In this document: positions 33,210 through 42,665 of the stretch, piece after piece | Layout of the letters: each line of letters starts with the position of its first letter | How positions within the stretch are numbered: the first letter of the stretch is position 1 | Assembly (NCBI GenBank): GCA_028289545.1 | Contig: JANQPG010000092.1 | Coordinates: 20,443 to 84,442, forward strand | Length of the DNA: 64,000 nucleotides | DNA from: Woeseiaceae bacterium | GTDB lineage: Bacteria; Pseudomonadota; Gammaproteobacteria; Steroidobacterales; Woeseiaceae | Direction of reading: 5' to 3' | Translations under genes and position numbers: made by a program | The notes under the pieces: generated by a model | What the model saw: only the letters and a program-made list of their open reading frames with translations | Databases searched by the model: none | Told to the model about the DNA's origin: nothing

Positions 33210-34303
33210 CCACGGGCTCGAAACTCCAGAGGTGAGCGGCCTGTCCAGCGACGAAAACCGCGCGCAAAACTATTCGGATCGCGATAGGCGAGAAGCGAGG
33301 CTATTTCGGCAATCTGCAGCGAGCTCTTGGTCAGATAACGAACGGCAAGATCCTTTCGGGTTTCGTCGAGCACCCTCTGAAACGTCGTGCCTTCCGAACT
33401 CAGAGCGCGCTGCAACGTGCTGCGGCTTATTCCGATGGAGAGACAAACGTCCGTCGCGCTGGATCTTCCGATCGCAAACAGCTCCATGAGCGTCGAACGC
33501 ACTCGAGCGGCCATCGATACCTCGGCTCGCTGAGCTTCAAGCTGGCATTTGAGGTCCTGTTCGAAATCTGCCCACAGCCGGCTGTTCTCCGAGATGAACG
33601 GTCGTCTTGCATCCTCAGCGGCGTATGCCAACGTACTGCACTCACCGGGTTCCGGCATGACGCCGAGGTGTCCGGCAATCGCGTGGCGCTCCTTCCTCGA
33701 CGCGTGCAGTTTTGCCGCGACCGGTCTCATAGGGTGGGCGGTTGCCAGCCTCGCGGCTTCCGCGAAGTACACGAGGTGCAAGGCACCCAGCGTTGGCGGC
33801 ACTTCCAGCTTCGTGTCGGCGGAGCGATGTTCGATCCATAGCAGACCTTCGTCCCAGTAGTATCGCACCTGAGTTGGCCCCAGCAGCGATTTATAGAGCG
33901 ACAAGCGTTTCAAGCCCGTCTCGAGATTCGGGGCGCAGGTTAGCGAGAAGAAAGCGGGTATGACCGGTCCGCGCGCGATAGTAATGCCAAGGTGGGTCAC
34001 GAACTCCGGATTATCGGTTAACGACTCCATGGCATTCCATGCGTCGAAGTACTGGGCGGCGTTGACACGAACGTCTCCGTTTGCCCGTACGAGGTGCGTC
34101 AAACCCGCACGACTCAGCATCGCTTCGGGATCGATACCGAGGATTCGGCAGCACACTTCCGTGCCCATCGAAAGCGAATAGTTTTCGTCGTTGTTCAATC
34201 CAGTGCGTTCCTCATCGCCGCGGCTTATGCAGGAATGCCACGGTCTCGGTTCAATGAACAGGTTCTGCAGTGCGTTTGAACGATTCTGCAGGCCATTGAA
34301 CAC
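33206..34303 (-). CDS. AraC-family transcriptional regulator with arabinose-binding-like N-domain
   Basis: 365 residues from the furthest ATG; the ATG at 34168 (320 residues) or a TTG near 34198 are equally possible, since family similarity only begins around MGTEVCCRILGIDPEAMLSRAGL. The N-terminal ~180 residues are the AraC-type ligand-binding part of the group with FVTHLGITIARGPVIPAFFSLTCAPNL. Two helix-turn-helices at the C-terminus include DVCLSIGISRSTLQRALSSEGTTFQRVLDETR and IAEIASLLAYRDPNSFARGFRRWTGRSP. It is divergent from the molybdenum hydroxylase operon, which it probably activates. Confidence 0.88.
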   Translation of the reverse strand: MFNGLQNRSNALQNLFIEPRPWHSCISRGDEERTGLNNDENYSLSMGTEVCCRILGIDPEAMLSRAGLTHLVRANGDVRVNAAQYFDAWNAMESLTDNPEFVTHLGITIARGPVIPAFFSLTCAPNLETGLKRLSLYKSLLGPTQVRYYWDEGLLWIEHRSADTKLEVPPTLGALHLVYFAEAARLATAHPMRPVAAKLHASRKERHAIAGHLGVMPEPGECSTLAYAAEDARRPFISENSRLWADFEQDLKCQLEAQRAEVSMAARVRSTLMELFAIGRSSATDVCLSIGISRSTLQRALSSEGTTFQRVLDETRKDLAVRYLTKSSLQIAEIASLLAYRDPNSFARGFRRWTGRSPLEFRARG

Positions 34304-34389
34304 ATTTGCATATTGTACGACGTCAGGTGGGTATCTAGGCTGCCTGAAAGACCAGTCTTCCGACTGCGAGCCTGATAGGGGAGAAGCGT

Positions 34390-34851
34390 TTGCAACTTTC
34401 GGTTAACGGAAAAACACATGAGGTGGATGTCGAGCCCGACATGCCGTTGCTTTGGGTGCTGCGAGACGAGCTCGGCATCAAGGAGCCCAAGTACGGCTGC
34501 GGCATTGCCCAGTGCGGCGCGTGCACAGTACACGTCGGTGGCTCGCCCGTCCGTTCGTGTCAGCTGCCGGTCGGCAGTGTCTGGAGCGACGTGAAGACCC
34601 TCTCCGGTCTGGGTGCCGGCGGCGCGCTTCATCCGCTGCAGACGGCATGGATTGAGCACCAGGTCGCCCAGTGCGGTTACTGCCAATCGGGTCAAATCAT
34701 GCAGGCCGCGGATCTTCTTGCGCGAAATCCTAATCCGAGCGATGCCGACATCGATGCCGCCATGTCTGCAAATCTCTGCCGCTGCGGAGCCTATCCGCGA
34801 ATTCGAGCCGCGATAAAAGCGGCCGCAGCAAGCATGCGTGGCGGCGAATGA
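34390..34851 (+). CDS. [2Fe-2S] subunit of a xanthine-dehydrogenase-family molybdenum hydroxylase
   Basis: 153 residues from a TTG at 34390 that follows GGGGAG by a few bases. The plant-ferredoxin-like cluster motif is [14 protein letters not shown] with a further Cys in RSCQLP. The second cluster motif is CGYCQSG...[10 protein letters not shown] in the helical C-domain. This is the small subunit of isoquinoline 1-oxidoreductase-like or aldehyde-oxidase-like enzymes. It overlaps the large subunit by four bases (ATGA). It is cytoplasmic when made and probably travels out folded with the Tat-tagged large subunit. Confidence 0.95.
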   Translation: MQLSVNGKTHEVDVEPDMPLLWVLRDELGIKEPKYGCGIAQCGACTVHVGGSPVRSCQLPVGSVWSDVKTLSGLGAGGALHPLQTAWIEHQVAQCGYCQSGQIMQAADLLARNPNPSDADIDAAMSANLCRCGAYPRIRAAIKAAAASMRGGE

Positions 34852-37133
34852 ACGAGGTATCGAAAGATCCAAAGAAAGCCAACAACGGGAAAGCCGATAA
34901 ACCGAAGGTGAGTCGACGAAAGTTTCTGATTGGCTCGGCTGCCGTTGCGGGCGGCGTTGCCTTCGGCGCCTACTTCATTCTCAGAACGCCGGCGAATCCG
35001 CTACTCAGAGACCTTGGGCCCGGCGAAGCCGCCATTACTCCGTTCGTCAAAATTACGGAGACCGGCATTACCTTCATCGTACCCCGCGCCGACGTGGGAC
35101 AGGGCATCCTGTCGACTCAGGCTCATCTGATCGCGGAGGAGCTCGATATCGATCCTGGTACCGTCACCCTGGATCCGGGTCAGCCGCATCCGATTTACGT
35201 CAACGCAAAGATCGCCTCGAACAGTCTGCCGTTTCAGCCGCTGGACGAGGGTTTTGTGCCTCGGACCGTTCGGGACCTGATGGAAACCGTCGCGCGGGTG
35301 TCTGGTGCACAGTTCACTGGAGGTTCGTCGTCCGTGGCTGACCTTCACGAGAAACTGCGGCACGCCGGCGCCGCTGCCCGGGAAACCCTGAAGACAGCCG
35401 CCGCGGGCCGCTACGGAATACCCGCCGCCAGTCTTGCAACCGAAAACGGCGAGGTTGTATTCCCGGACGGCCGCCGAATCGCATACACCGAACTGGCCGC
35501 GGACGCCGCGCTCGTCGAACCCGTAACCGACGTAGAGCTCCGCCCGCCGGAAAGATGGCGGAAGCTGGGGACAGTGTTTCAGCGTATCGACATCGTCGCG
35601 AAATCGACCGGGGCGCAGCGCTACGGCATCGACATCGAACTGCCGGATATGCTGTATGCGGCGGTGCGTGCAAATCCGGGGCGCGGCGTGAGTTTTGATC
35701 GCTACGACGACTCGGTTGCGCGCGAAATCCGCGGCGTCCATGTTGTCGTGGAAGTCACCGACGGCCTCGCCGTCGTCGCCGATAACACCTGGCGTGCTTT
35801 TCGTGCGGCGGCTGCTCTCGATGTCGACTGGCAAACACCGGACTACCCGGCATCGAGCGAGGAAATGTGGCGAGTTCTCGAAGATGCCCACAGGGAGGAC
35901 AACATCGATAGCCGTCTGCGCGATGACGGAGATGTCGATGAGGCGCTCGACGGCGCGGACGTCGTGTCTGCCGAGTACCGCGCTCCGTTCCTCGCGCATG
36001 CGGCGCTGGAACCGCTTAACGCGACGGTGCTCGTCGAGCCGGATCACGTGACTGTGTGGACGGCAACGCAGGTGCCCACTGCAATTCGGGACGCCGCCGC
36101 CGAGATGACCGGGGTGGGCAAGGAAAACGTGACGCTGCATGTGTTACCGGCAGGCGGCAGCTTCGGTCGTCGACTGGACCATGACTACGTAGTACAGGCG
36201 ATCGAGGTTGCCATGAGCGTGCCGGGCACACCGGTCAAGACTACGTGGAGCCGTGAAGCGGACATGGCGCACGATTTTCCGAGGCCGTTTCACATGGCGC
36301 GCGCCCGCGGCGCCGTGTCCGGCGGCCGCGTTGTCGCCTGCGACATCGACACGATCAGTCCATCTCTCTCGGCCAGCTGGTTTGGGCGTGTTTTCATTGT
36401 GCCGCCCGGCCCTGACACGCTCATTGTCTGGGGGGCGTACGATCAGCCTTACGCGATACCTCACTACCGGGTGACCGGGTACAAGGCCCCCGAGGTCGTG
36501 CCGATTGGGTCATGGCGCTCGCCCGGCGCTTGCTCCAACAGCTTCTTCCACGAGGCTTTCCTGTCCGAGTTGATCGCTGCTGCGGGCGTCGATCCGCTGG
36601 AGGAACGTCTTCGTCTGATCAGTGATCCGACGTCTCGTCGTGTGCTCGAGGCGGTGGGGGAGATGTGCAGCTGGAACGGCCCCGATATTGGGGCAGGGCG
36701 GGGCCGTGGTATTGCCTTTGCACATTCGCATCACGTTCCCGTCGCAGAGGTCGTGGACGTCACCGTAACGGACCGGGGGCTGCGAATCGACGACGTATGG
36801 ATAGCGGCCGACTGCGGGACGGTATTCGATCCCGTAAACGCAGAGGCGCAGCTGACCGGGGCGGCCATCTGGGGCTTGGGTCACGCGATGAACTGCGAAC
36901 TGACTTACGAAAATTACGCGCCGTTGCAAACGAACTATCACGCTTTTCAGGGTATGCGGCTTTACCAAACTCCTCGATTCCACACGAAACTTCTGGAGCA
37001 AGCCCCTGCCGTGGCAGGGCTGGGGGAGCCCGCAACCGCACCTGCCGCGCCGGCGTTGGCGGACGCGATATTTGCGGCAACCGGACAGCGTCTGAGGGAA
37101 ATGCCCTTCAACCGGTTTGTCGATTTCGCGTGA
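34848..37133 (+). CDS. Molybdopterin-binding large subunit, isoquinoline 1-oxidoreductase beta-like, Tat-exported
   Basis: 761 residues. An N-terminal charged region leads into a twin-arginine signal [23 protein letters not shown]. The molybdenum cofactor domain features [15 protein letters not shown] near the start, [14 protein letters not shown] mid-protein and the terminal [31 protein letters not shown] with the catalytic Glu of the GE motif. The enzyme hydroxylates a heteroaromatic or oxidises an aldehyde with water as oxygen source, passing electrons through the iron-sulfur subunit. The absence of an FAD subunit and the Tat signal fit periplasmic IorAB-type enzymes that donate electrons to a cytochrome. 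Confidence 0.93.
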   Translation: MNEVSKDPKKANNGKADKPKVSRRKFLIGSAAVAGGVAFGAYFILRTPANPLLRDLGPGEAAITPFVKITETGITFIVPRADVGQGILSTQAHLIAEELDIDPGTVTLDPGQPHPIYVNAKIASNSLPFQPLDEGFVPRTVRDLMETVARVSGAQFTGGSSSVADLHEKLRHAGAAARETLKTAAAGRYGIPAASLATENGEVVFPDGRRIAYTELAADAALVEPVTDVELRPPERWRKLGTVFQRIDIVAKSTGAQRYGIDIELPDMLYAAVRANPGRGVSFDRYDDSVAREIRGVHVVVEVTDGLAVVADNTWRAFRAAAALDVDWQTPDYPASSEEMWRVLEDAHREDNIDSRLRDDGDVDEALDGADVVSAEYRAPFLAHAALEPLNATVLVEPDHVTVWTATQVPTAIRDAAAEMTGVGKENVTLHVLPAGGSFGRRLDHDYVVQAIEVAMSVPGTPVKTTWSREADMAHDFPRPFHMARARGAVSGGRVVACDIDTISPSLSASWFGRVFIVPPGPDTLIVWGAYDQPYAIPHYRVTGYKAPEVVPIGSWRSPGACSNSFFHEAFLSELIAAAGVDPLEERLRLISDPTSRRVLEAVGEMCSWNGPDIGAGRGRGIAFAHSHHVPVAEVVDVTVTDRGLRIDDVWIAADCGTVFDPVNAEAQLTGAAIWGLGHAMNCELTYENYAPLQTNYHAFQGMRLYQTPRFHTKLLEQAPAVAGLGEPATAPAAPALADAIFAATGQRLREMPFNRFVDFA

Positions 37134-37202
37134 AGGTACACCGTGTCAGGCTACTCTCGAAGGCCCCGGCGAAAGATAGATAGCTGGTGCGCGGTTCTCC
37201 GC

Positions 37203-38792
37203 TTACCCCGCCGTCTGTGACTTAACCGACGTACCCTCGAGAGACGATTTTGTCGGTTCCGCCGCAATGCCTTCTGGCCGAGTTCGGTAGGCCGCCGCGG
37301 CAAATCCAAGTGCCGTTACGAGCAAGGCCGCATCGATACTGAACAGTAGCGGTTTCGCCGCGTCAGAAGCCGCCATTGCGCTCGGGACATGCAGAGCAGT
37401 AACAACGGCAAGCACCGCGGCGATCGCAATGTAGTGATACCGCACCCAGCGGATTGGGTTCCGGCCGACGGTAATCGCCAGAAGACTGGCAATCCAGATG
37501 CTCAGGAATACGACTGTCAGCGGGGCTTCGAGCTTCGCTACCGTAACCAGCGCCGTGGCGACCAGCGCAGCTGAAAGACCCGTGGTCATCCCGCGCCACA
37601 GTGCTTCGGTTCTGGGTTTTGCCTGACCCTGCTGCCGCTTGCGCTTGAACCAGATCATCATGCCCGTGCTGGTAATGTAGGTCAGCGCGAGCGACAGCAC
37701 GAAGTAGAGAATTTTGATCGGATAGCCGCCGAACGTGCCGTAGTGCAGGGGCTGTACCATGCCGAACACCCGGGCGCCGGCCGGGCTGCCGCTACCGCCG
37801 AACTTCTCCAGGAACTCGCCGGAGTTGCGGTAGATGTCGGACGTACGCATCGAAAGAATGCCTTCCTCGTAGTAGGCAACGCTCGTCGTATGGCCGCTGC
37901 TCTTGGGATTGCTGGCAACGAGTATCGAGAAGCGGCGGTCTTCGGCCTCGGAGCGCAAAAGCATGGATTCGTAGTCCGGCGAAGCGCTCATCAAAGGCGC
38001 GTCCAGAACCGGTTGCGGTCCCTGGATCACCTGTATGGCGGCCTCCTGGTCGCCTTCGTAAGCCAGCATGGCGAGCGCAACCACGGTAATGCCGGCGACA
38101 CCGAGAAACGCACCGGTAAACGTAATCACGAGATGAAACGGCAGGCCCCAGACACTTAGACGGTTGTGCATGTCGGTCCAGGCCATGCGCGCGTTGCGCT
38201 TCAGGCGCAGTTTGAATGCGTCCTTGATGATGGTCGGGTGCGCAAAAATGCCCGATAGGATCAGTGTAAACATACACACACCGATAATCCCGACGAGATA
38301 GCGGCCCCAGGGATTGGGCAAGAGCAGCACCGTGTGCAGATCTTCGATCAGGTGCGCGTACGGCGCTTCGGCGACGCTCAGCAGCTCGCCCGTTTGCGGA
38401 TCGGCGACCCAGTCAGTGCTGTCGAGCGGCTCGCCGTGCCCGGCGCGCTGATTGAGGCGTACGGTCAGATAAGGCCGGAACTCGTCAGGCCCGTAAGCCA
38501 CGACGTTCAGTATTTCGTTGCCGTCCTTGAGTTCCGCCTCGGCGTTGTGTGCAGCGGCGGCGATGGCTCGCGGCGTCGTCTCGTAAGAGGCTTTGGTGCC
38601 GGGCAGTTCCCACAGCGAAATTTCCGGTACGAACAAGGTGAGCGCGCCGGACAAACTCACAATGTAGATCAGTGCGGCGAACGACAGCCCAAGCACCGAA
38701 TGCGAATCGATCATTTGCCGAACGAAGCGGTTGTTGCTGCCTTCGACTTTCCGGCCAGCTGTTGTTTCCCCGGTCAGGGTCTTTGACGTCAT
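37203..38792 (-). CDS. PepSY-associated transmembrane protein (iron-uptake reductase type)
   Basis: 529 residues from the ATG at 38792; a longer frame upstream overlaps the neighbouring gene. Transmembrane helices flank a PepSY-like region: HSVLGLSFAALIYIVSLSGALTLF, then the helix pair with HLIEDLHTVLLLPNPWGRYLVGIIG, WTDMHNRLSVWGLPFHLVITFTGAFLG and GMVQPLHYGTFGGYPIKILYFVLSLAL. The repeated membrane-embedded histidines are typical of PepSY_TM proteins that bind heme or help reduce ferric siderophores. It overlaps the upstream small membrane protein by four bases. A Fur-like site lies between this operon and the TBDT, supporting an iron role. Confidence 0.85.
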   Translation of the reverse strand: MTSKTLTGETTAGRKVEGSNNRFVRQMIDSHSVLGLSFAALIYIVSLSGALTLFVPEISLWELPGTKASYETTPRAIAAAAHNAEAELKDGNEILNVVAYGPDEFRPYLTVRLNQRAGHGEPLDSTDWVADPQTGELLSVAEAPYAHLIEDLHTVLLLPNPWGRYLVGIIGVCMFTLILSGIFAHPTIIKDAFKLRLKRNARMAWTDMHNRLSVWGLPFHLVITFTGAFLGVAGITVVALAMLAYEGDQEAAIQVIQGPQPVLDAPLMSASPDYESMLLRSEAEDRRFSILVASNPKSSGHTTSVAYYEEGILSMRTSDIYRNSGEFLEKFGGSGSPAGARVFGMVQPLHYGTFGGYPIKILYFVLSLALTYITSTGMMIWFKRKRQQGQAKPRTEALWRGMTTGLSAALVATALVTVAKLEAPLTVVFLSIWIASLLAITVGRNPIRWVRYHYIAIAAVLAVVTALHVPSAMAASDAAKPLLFSIDAALLVTALGFAAAAYRTRPEGIAAEPTKSSLEGTSVKSQTAG

Positions 38793-39337
38793 ATCAGCAG
38801 GTAGATAACAGCCGCGACGGCGGTAACGACGATGGGTAACCACAGCACACGCCACAGGTTTGTATCCACGGTTGCGTGCAGCGCGCCCAGTGACCAGAAG
38901 AGTGGCGTCATCAATCCGCCCGTGAACAGTCGGGTGATTTCCTGTGCCCAGGGTTTGGTGGCGATCAGCAGACTTACGGCGAGCGCACAGATCAGATAGA
39001 GAGGCCCCGCCGAAAACAGTCGCAGCGACAGCCGCGCCGCGGACCCGGAAGGAGAGGCCGGCATGAGTCGCTCGCGCCTGGGTGTGCGGTTGTGGCCAAC
39101 CGCTGATGCCGCGAAAAACGGCAGCAGAATCATCAGGTAGGCGATGACCGAAATTGTTACCAGGGCCCAGGTGATGCCGAGTTCAGTCCCGAGTGTCTGA
39201 ACGAACAAAAACAGCGACAGCAGAAAGAGTGCAAGGCCGCCAACCACAAAACCGGCTGCTCCCGACTCAGCCGACTTCGAGCGGCGCAGGAAAAACACGC
39301 ACAGCGCCTGCGCTGTCACGCCCGCTGTCATCCACAT
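38789..39337 (-). CDS. Small polytopic membrane protein, probable iron-uptake accessory
   Basis: 182 residues from the ATG at 39337, preceded by GGCGGAG. Four to five hydrophobic segments are visible (GFVVGGLALFLLSLFLFVQTL, WALVTISVIAYLMILLPFFAASAV, LYLICALAVSLLIAT, LWLPIVVTAVAAVIYLLI). I do not recognise a specific family. It overlaps the PepSY gene by four bases and is the first gene of that operon, divergent from a TBDT; small membrane proteins of this size accompany PepSY proteins in siderophore loci, which is the basis for the call. Confidence 0.7.
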   Translation of the reverse strand: MWMTAGVTAQALCVFFLRRSKSAESGAAGFVVGGLALFLLSLFLFVQTLGTELGITWALVTISVIAYLMILLPFFAASAVGHNRTPRRERLMPASPSGSAARLSLRLFSAGPLYLICALAVSLLIATKPWAQEITRLFTGGLMTPLFWSLGALHATVDTNLWRVLWLPIVVTAVAAVIYLLI

Positions 39338-39381
39338 GATTCGCTCCGCCCGGTCCGACTTCCTGTAGTGGTATGTACGAT

Positions 39382-39406
39382 ATTGCAAATAATAATGATT
39401 CGCAAT
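39382..39406. promoter_or_regulatory. Fur-box-like inverted repeat between PepSY operon and TBDT
   Basis: ATTGC (39382-39386) and GCAAT (39402-39406) flank an AT-rich core AATAATAATGATT; AAT and ATT inside extend the symmetry to ATTGCnAATn7ATTnGCAAT. The AATAATnATT character is that of Fur sites. It lies 44 bases from the leftward start and 65 from the rightward TTG, well placed for a shared iron-regulated promoter. Confidence 0.55.
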
Positions 39407-39471
39407 ACGATTCGCGAAAATGGATGTAGCCCCTATGGGCTGCGCTCGTAATCGAGCCAAGGGAGGCTCTA

Positions 39472-41709
39472 TTGAACATAATAACTGGCCGCACCATTGC
39501 GTTCCTGCTCACCGTCATCACGCTGACACCCGTTCAACCGACCGCTGCTCAAGATACCGAAGAAGCCGTTGACGAAATCATCGTTACCGCCGAGAAATTC
39601 GGTCGTTCCATCGAAGAAACGACGACGAGCGTCGTAGTGGTTACGGGCGAAGAGCTGGAAGCCCGCAGCGTCGAGGATCTGTACGACGTAATTCTGCGCA
39701 CGCCGAACGTAACGCAGAGTTTCGGAGAAAAAGGCTTCACGATCCGCGGCATCGACCAGCGGTTGGGAGCAGGCGGCGGCCTCCTGATCAACACAATCGT
39801 CGACGGTGCGTCACTCCCCAACAACCAGTCGACGTTCTTCGGCCCGTACTCCGCCTGGGACATTGGCCAGGTTGAAATACTCCGCGGACCGCAGGGTACG
39901 GTGCAGGGCCGCAACGCGATCGGCGGCGCGATCATCATCAACTCGGCCGATCCGGAACTCGATAACCTGAACGGTAAAGTGCGCGCCTCTTACGGCGAGC
40001 TCGGCAGCTACCAGGCCGCGGGCGCACTCAATCTGCCGCTGATCGACGGCTTGCTGGCACTGCGCCTGTCTGCTGATCACCGCGAGACGGACGGCTGGGT
40101 AACCAACCCGACCCGCGACGGAGAAGATTACGACCCGCGCGAGGCCACCACCTGGCGAGCAAAGCTCCTCTACGCGCCGACGGACACGTTCTCAGCGAAG
40201 TACACGCTAAGCAGCACGGACAGCAGCGGTGGCGAAGATCTCGTCGATTTTGCGCTGTTCCCGGGAGAGCGTATCAACACGTCAAACCTGCCGGCCGAGG
40301 AGGGCTCCGAACACCTGATCAACACGCTGGAGCTCAACTGGGCCATCAACGATGCCGTGAACCTGACGTCGCTGACGACCTACTACGAGCACGACTACGT
40401 GCGGATCGAGGATCTCGACAATACGGCGTTGGACCTCGGCGGCCTCGACCGTACCCAGGACGACGATAGTTTCGTGCAGGAAATCCGCGCGACGATCGAC
40501 ACGGGCGGCGCCTGGCGCGCTCTGGTCGGAGCGTATTACGGCGATTTCGACAACGTAAGCTTCGACAACTTCTTCGTGCCGACGGCTTTCCTCAATCCGG
40601 CTTTGCCCCCGGGCCTGATTTTTCAGGAGCGGACGTTCGCGACCGAAGAAGAGAACATTGCGGTATTCGGCGAGTTCGAATACGACCTCAGCGATCGGCT
40701 GACGATCATTGCGGGCGCACGCTACGACGACGAATCCAGGGACTTCGGCGCGCTCAGCACGACCGAGACCGACACGCCGGGGGTCATTCCGTTTCTCCCG
40801 GACGACGAGTTGATCACCAACAAGACAAACTACGAAGCCTTTCTGCCCAAGCTGGGCGTCCGCTACAGCGTGACGGGCGATACGTCGCTGGGTTTTGTCG
40901 TGCAGCGCGCTTACCGCGCGGGTGGCACAGGCGTGGCCATCGTCAGCGGGCTCGTGTCCGAGTTCGATCCCGAGTACACGTGGAACTACGAGGCGTCGCT
41001 TAGATCCTCGGTCATGGACAATCGCGTTTCGATCGAAGCCAATGTGTTCTTTACGCAGTGGGAAGACCAGATCCTCAGCCAGATCACGCAGTTCGGCCGC
41101 GACAACGGCGTGCCACTCGACACGATACCCGTCAACGCCGGCGAATCGGAACTGTACGGGTTCGAATTGGCCGTGGATGCTGCCGTGACCGAGAGCTTCA
41201 GCGTGTTCGCGGCGTTTGGCTATGTCGAAACCGAATACACGGACTTCGTGACGGCGACTGAAGAACTGACCGACAACGAATTCAACAACGCCTCACCCGT
41301 AACGGCGAGCGCGGGCTTCAGCTGGGCCGGATTCAACGGTTTCAGCGTTGTTGCCGACGTTAACTATCGCGACGAGTTCTTTTCGGTCAGCACCAACGAC
41401 CCGACCCGCGTGACCTTTGTCGACGTCACGAACGATGCCGGCGACGTTATCGGCCAACGCGAGACGTGCTCGGCAACGCCATGCAATGATCCACTGACCC
41501 TGGTCGACTCGTCCATTGTCGCCAACATGAAGGCCGGCTACTCGGCCGACAACTGGTCCGTGTTTCTGTTTGCGAGAAACCTGTTCGACGAAGACTACGC
41601 CACGCAGCGCAACGCACCGGGCGGATTTGCGGCGGCGGGGCAGCTCAGAACTGGTGAGCCGCGGGTCTTTGGCGCGGAGTTCAATATGGCGTTTGGAGGG
41701 GCGCGATAG
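39472..41709 (+). CDS. TonB-dependent receptor, probable iron/siderophore or heme uptake
   Basis: 745 residues with a TTG start at 39472, six bases after GGGAGG. A signal peptide ends near PTAAQ, followed by a TonB-box-like DEIIVTAEKFG. The plug has RGIDQRLGAGGG and VEILRGPQGTVQGRNAIGG. The barrel ends in LRTGEPRVFGAEFNMAFGGAR, without the usual terminal aromatic. Its iron role is inferred from the PepSY membrane genes divergently transcribed across a Fur-like site. It is not followed by further genes on the same strand. Confidence 0.92.
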   Translation: MNIITGRTIAFLLTVITLTPVQPTAAQDTEEAVDEIIVTAEKFGRSIEETTTSVVVVTGEELEARSVEDLYDVILRTPNVTQSFGEKGFTIRGIDQRLGAGGGLLINTIVDGASLPNNQSTFFGPYSAWDIGQVEILRGPQGTVQGRNAIGGAIIINSADPELDNLNGKVRASYGELGSYQAAGALNLPLIDGLLALRLSADHRETDGWVTNPTRDGEDYDPREATTWRAKLLYAPTDTFSAKYTLSSTDSSGGEDLVDFALFPGERINTSNLPAEEGSEHLINTLELNWAINDAVNLTSLTTYYEHDYVRIEDLDNTALDLGGLDRTQDDDSFVQEIRATIDTGGAWRALVGAYYGDFDNVSFDNFFVPTAFLNPALPPGLIFQERTFATEEENIAVFGEFEYDLSDRLTIIAGARYDDESRDFGALSTTETDTPGVIPFLPDDELITNKTNYEAFLPKLGVRYSVTGDTSLGFVVQRAYRAGGTGVAIVSGLVSEFDPEYTWNYEASLRSSVMDNRVSIEANVFFTQWEDQILSQITQFGRDNGVPLDTIPVNAGESELYGFELAVDAAVTESFSVFAAFGYVETEYTDFVTATEELTDNEFNNASPVTASAGFSWAGFNGFSVVADVNYRDEFFSVSTNDPTRVTFVDVTNDAGDVIGQRETCSATPCNDPLTLVDSSIVANMKAGYSADNWSVFLFARNLFDEDYATQRNAPGGFAAAGQLRTGEPRVFGAEFNMAFGGAR

Positions 41710-41719
41710 AGTGTTCAAC

Positions 41720-41746
41720 AACGCCGGTGCTCGAGGCCACGGCGTT
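41720..41746. terminator. Hairpin between convergent TBDT and IclR genes
   Basis: AACGCCG (41720-41726) pairs perfectly with CGGCGTT (41740-41746) across a 13-base loop. It sits between the TBDT stop and the IclR stop. No T-run follows, so a Rho-independent role is uncertain. Confidence 0.35.
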
Positions 41747-42501
41747 CAGCACACCTTCTCAGTCTCCTCGGCAAGCAACCCGATCGCCCCAAGCAGGGCA
41801 GTGCGGAGGCTGGATTCGTTGTCACGTACCCGTGCTTCGGGACCGCCCACGCTGAGCGCCAGTTCGCGCCCGAAATAGGCAAAAGGCATTGCGGCGGCAA
41901 CTGCGCCGACCCCGCTAATGACGCGCCCATAACCCGTAGCAACACCTTCCGCTCTCACACGCTTGATCGTTCGCATGACCACGTGACTGTTGAGCTCCGG
42001 GCGAATGCCTTGTCGATTCGCTCGTCGAATGAGGGCGTACAGGGTACGGTCCGGCATGGCGCTCAGCATGGCTTCTCCTACCGCAGAGTCCCACAGGCTC
42101 ATTCGGCGTCCGGGCCGAACGCTCAGGGAGACCTCCTGGGGACTGTCTACCACTTTGATGACCTCCGTCTCCAGGTCGCTGCGGACGGTTAGCAGCACCG
42201 TTTCGCCGGTGCGCTCACGCAGCTCCTCCATGACGTGTTCGACGGCGGCGCCGCCAAACATGTGCGGGACCACCCAGTCGACGGCTTCGGTCATGCGCGG
42301 CGAGGGAAAATACGTGTTGCTGCTGCGGTCCACGTTGAGTATTCGCTCGTCAACCATGATCTTGAGCAGGGCTGTCAGGCTCGACTTGGGAGAGTCCAGT
42401 GCTTCAGCCATTTCCCGGCTCGTGAGCGGCGCCTTTCGCGACGCGAACAGATCGAAGATACGCAACAGGCGATGGGCGGTTCGTGCGTGTTCGGCGGGCA
42501 T
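41746..42501 (-). CDS. IclR-family transcriptional regulator (module B)
   Basis: 251 residues from ATG 42501; a GTG at 42537 would add 12 unlikely residues. The winged helix lies at about 5-70 (PLTSREMAEALDSPKSSLTALLKIM), and the effector domain includes VRPGRRMSLWDSAVGEAMLSAM and ALSVGGPEARV. The two IclR proteins in this window share the same layout and the LWDSA...GEA/GTA core, though they are clearly diverged. The gene is divergent from the module B operon with 164 bases between starts; an inverted repeat at 42556-42574 is the likely operator. It should control import and activation of the module B substrate. Confidence 0.9.
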   Translation of the reverse strand: MPAEHARTAHRLLRIFDLFASRKAPLTSREMAEALDSPKSSLTALLKIMVDERILNVDRSSNTYFPSPRMTEAVDWVVPHMFGGAAVEHVMEELRERTGETVLLTVRSDLETEVIKVVDSPQEVSLSVRPGRRMSLWDSAVGEAMLSAMPDRTLYALIRRANRQGIRPELNSHVVMRTIKRVRAEGVATGYGRVISGVGAVAAAMPFAYFGRELALSVGGPEARVRDNESSLRTALLGAIGLLAEETEKVC

Positions 42502-42555
42502 CGATTGGGGCCCTGTCGTTACAAGTGGGACTAACACGATATCAGTAAGTAGACA

Positions 42556-42574
42556 AAAACTCTATAAAAGTTTT
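42556..42574. promoter_or_regulatory. Inverted repeat around a -10-like sequence, candidate IclR operator
   Basis: AAAACT (42556-42561) and AGTTTT (42569-42574) are perfect arms around CTATAAA. TATAAA (42563-42568) could be a rightward -10; TATATT (42582-42587) is another. TCTATAA (42561-42567) is shared with the module A operator region at 3877-3883, which suggests related IclR recognition. Confidence 0.45.
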
Positions 42575-42665
42575 CTGTAGCTATATTTGTGTTTTTTGTT
42601 GATCCGAGGTTCAGCACGCGGTACACATGAGCCACATCGAGGCTCGCAGGACGGGGGATCGCAAG

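Noticed and set aside
35001-36140. Open frame of 379 codons opposite the molybdenum hydroxylase large subunit
   Set aside because: Antisense shadow with Arg-rich translation and no motif.
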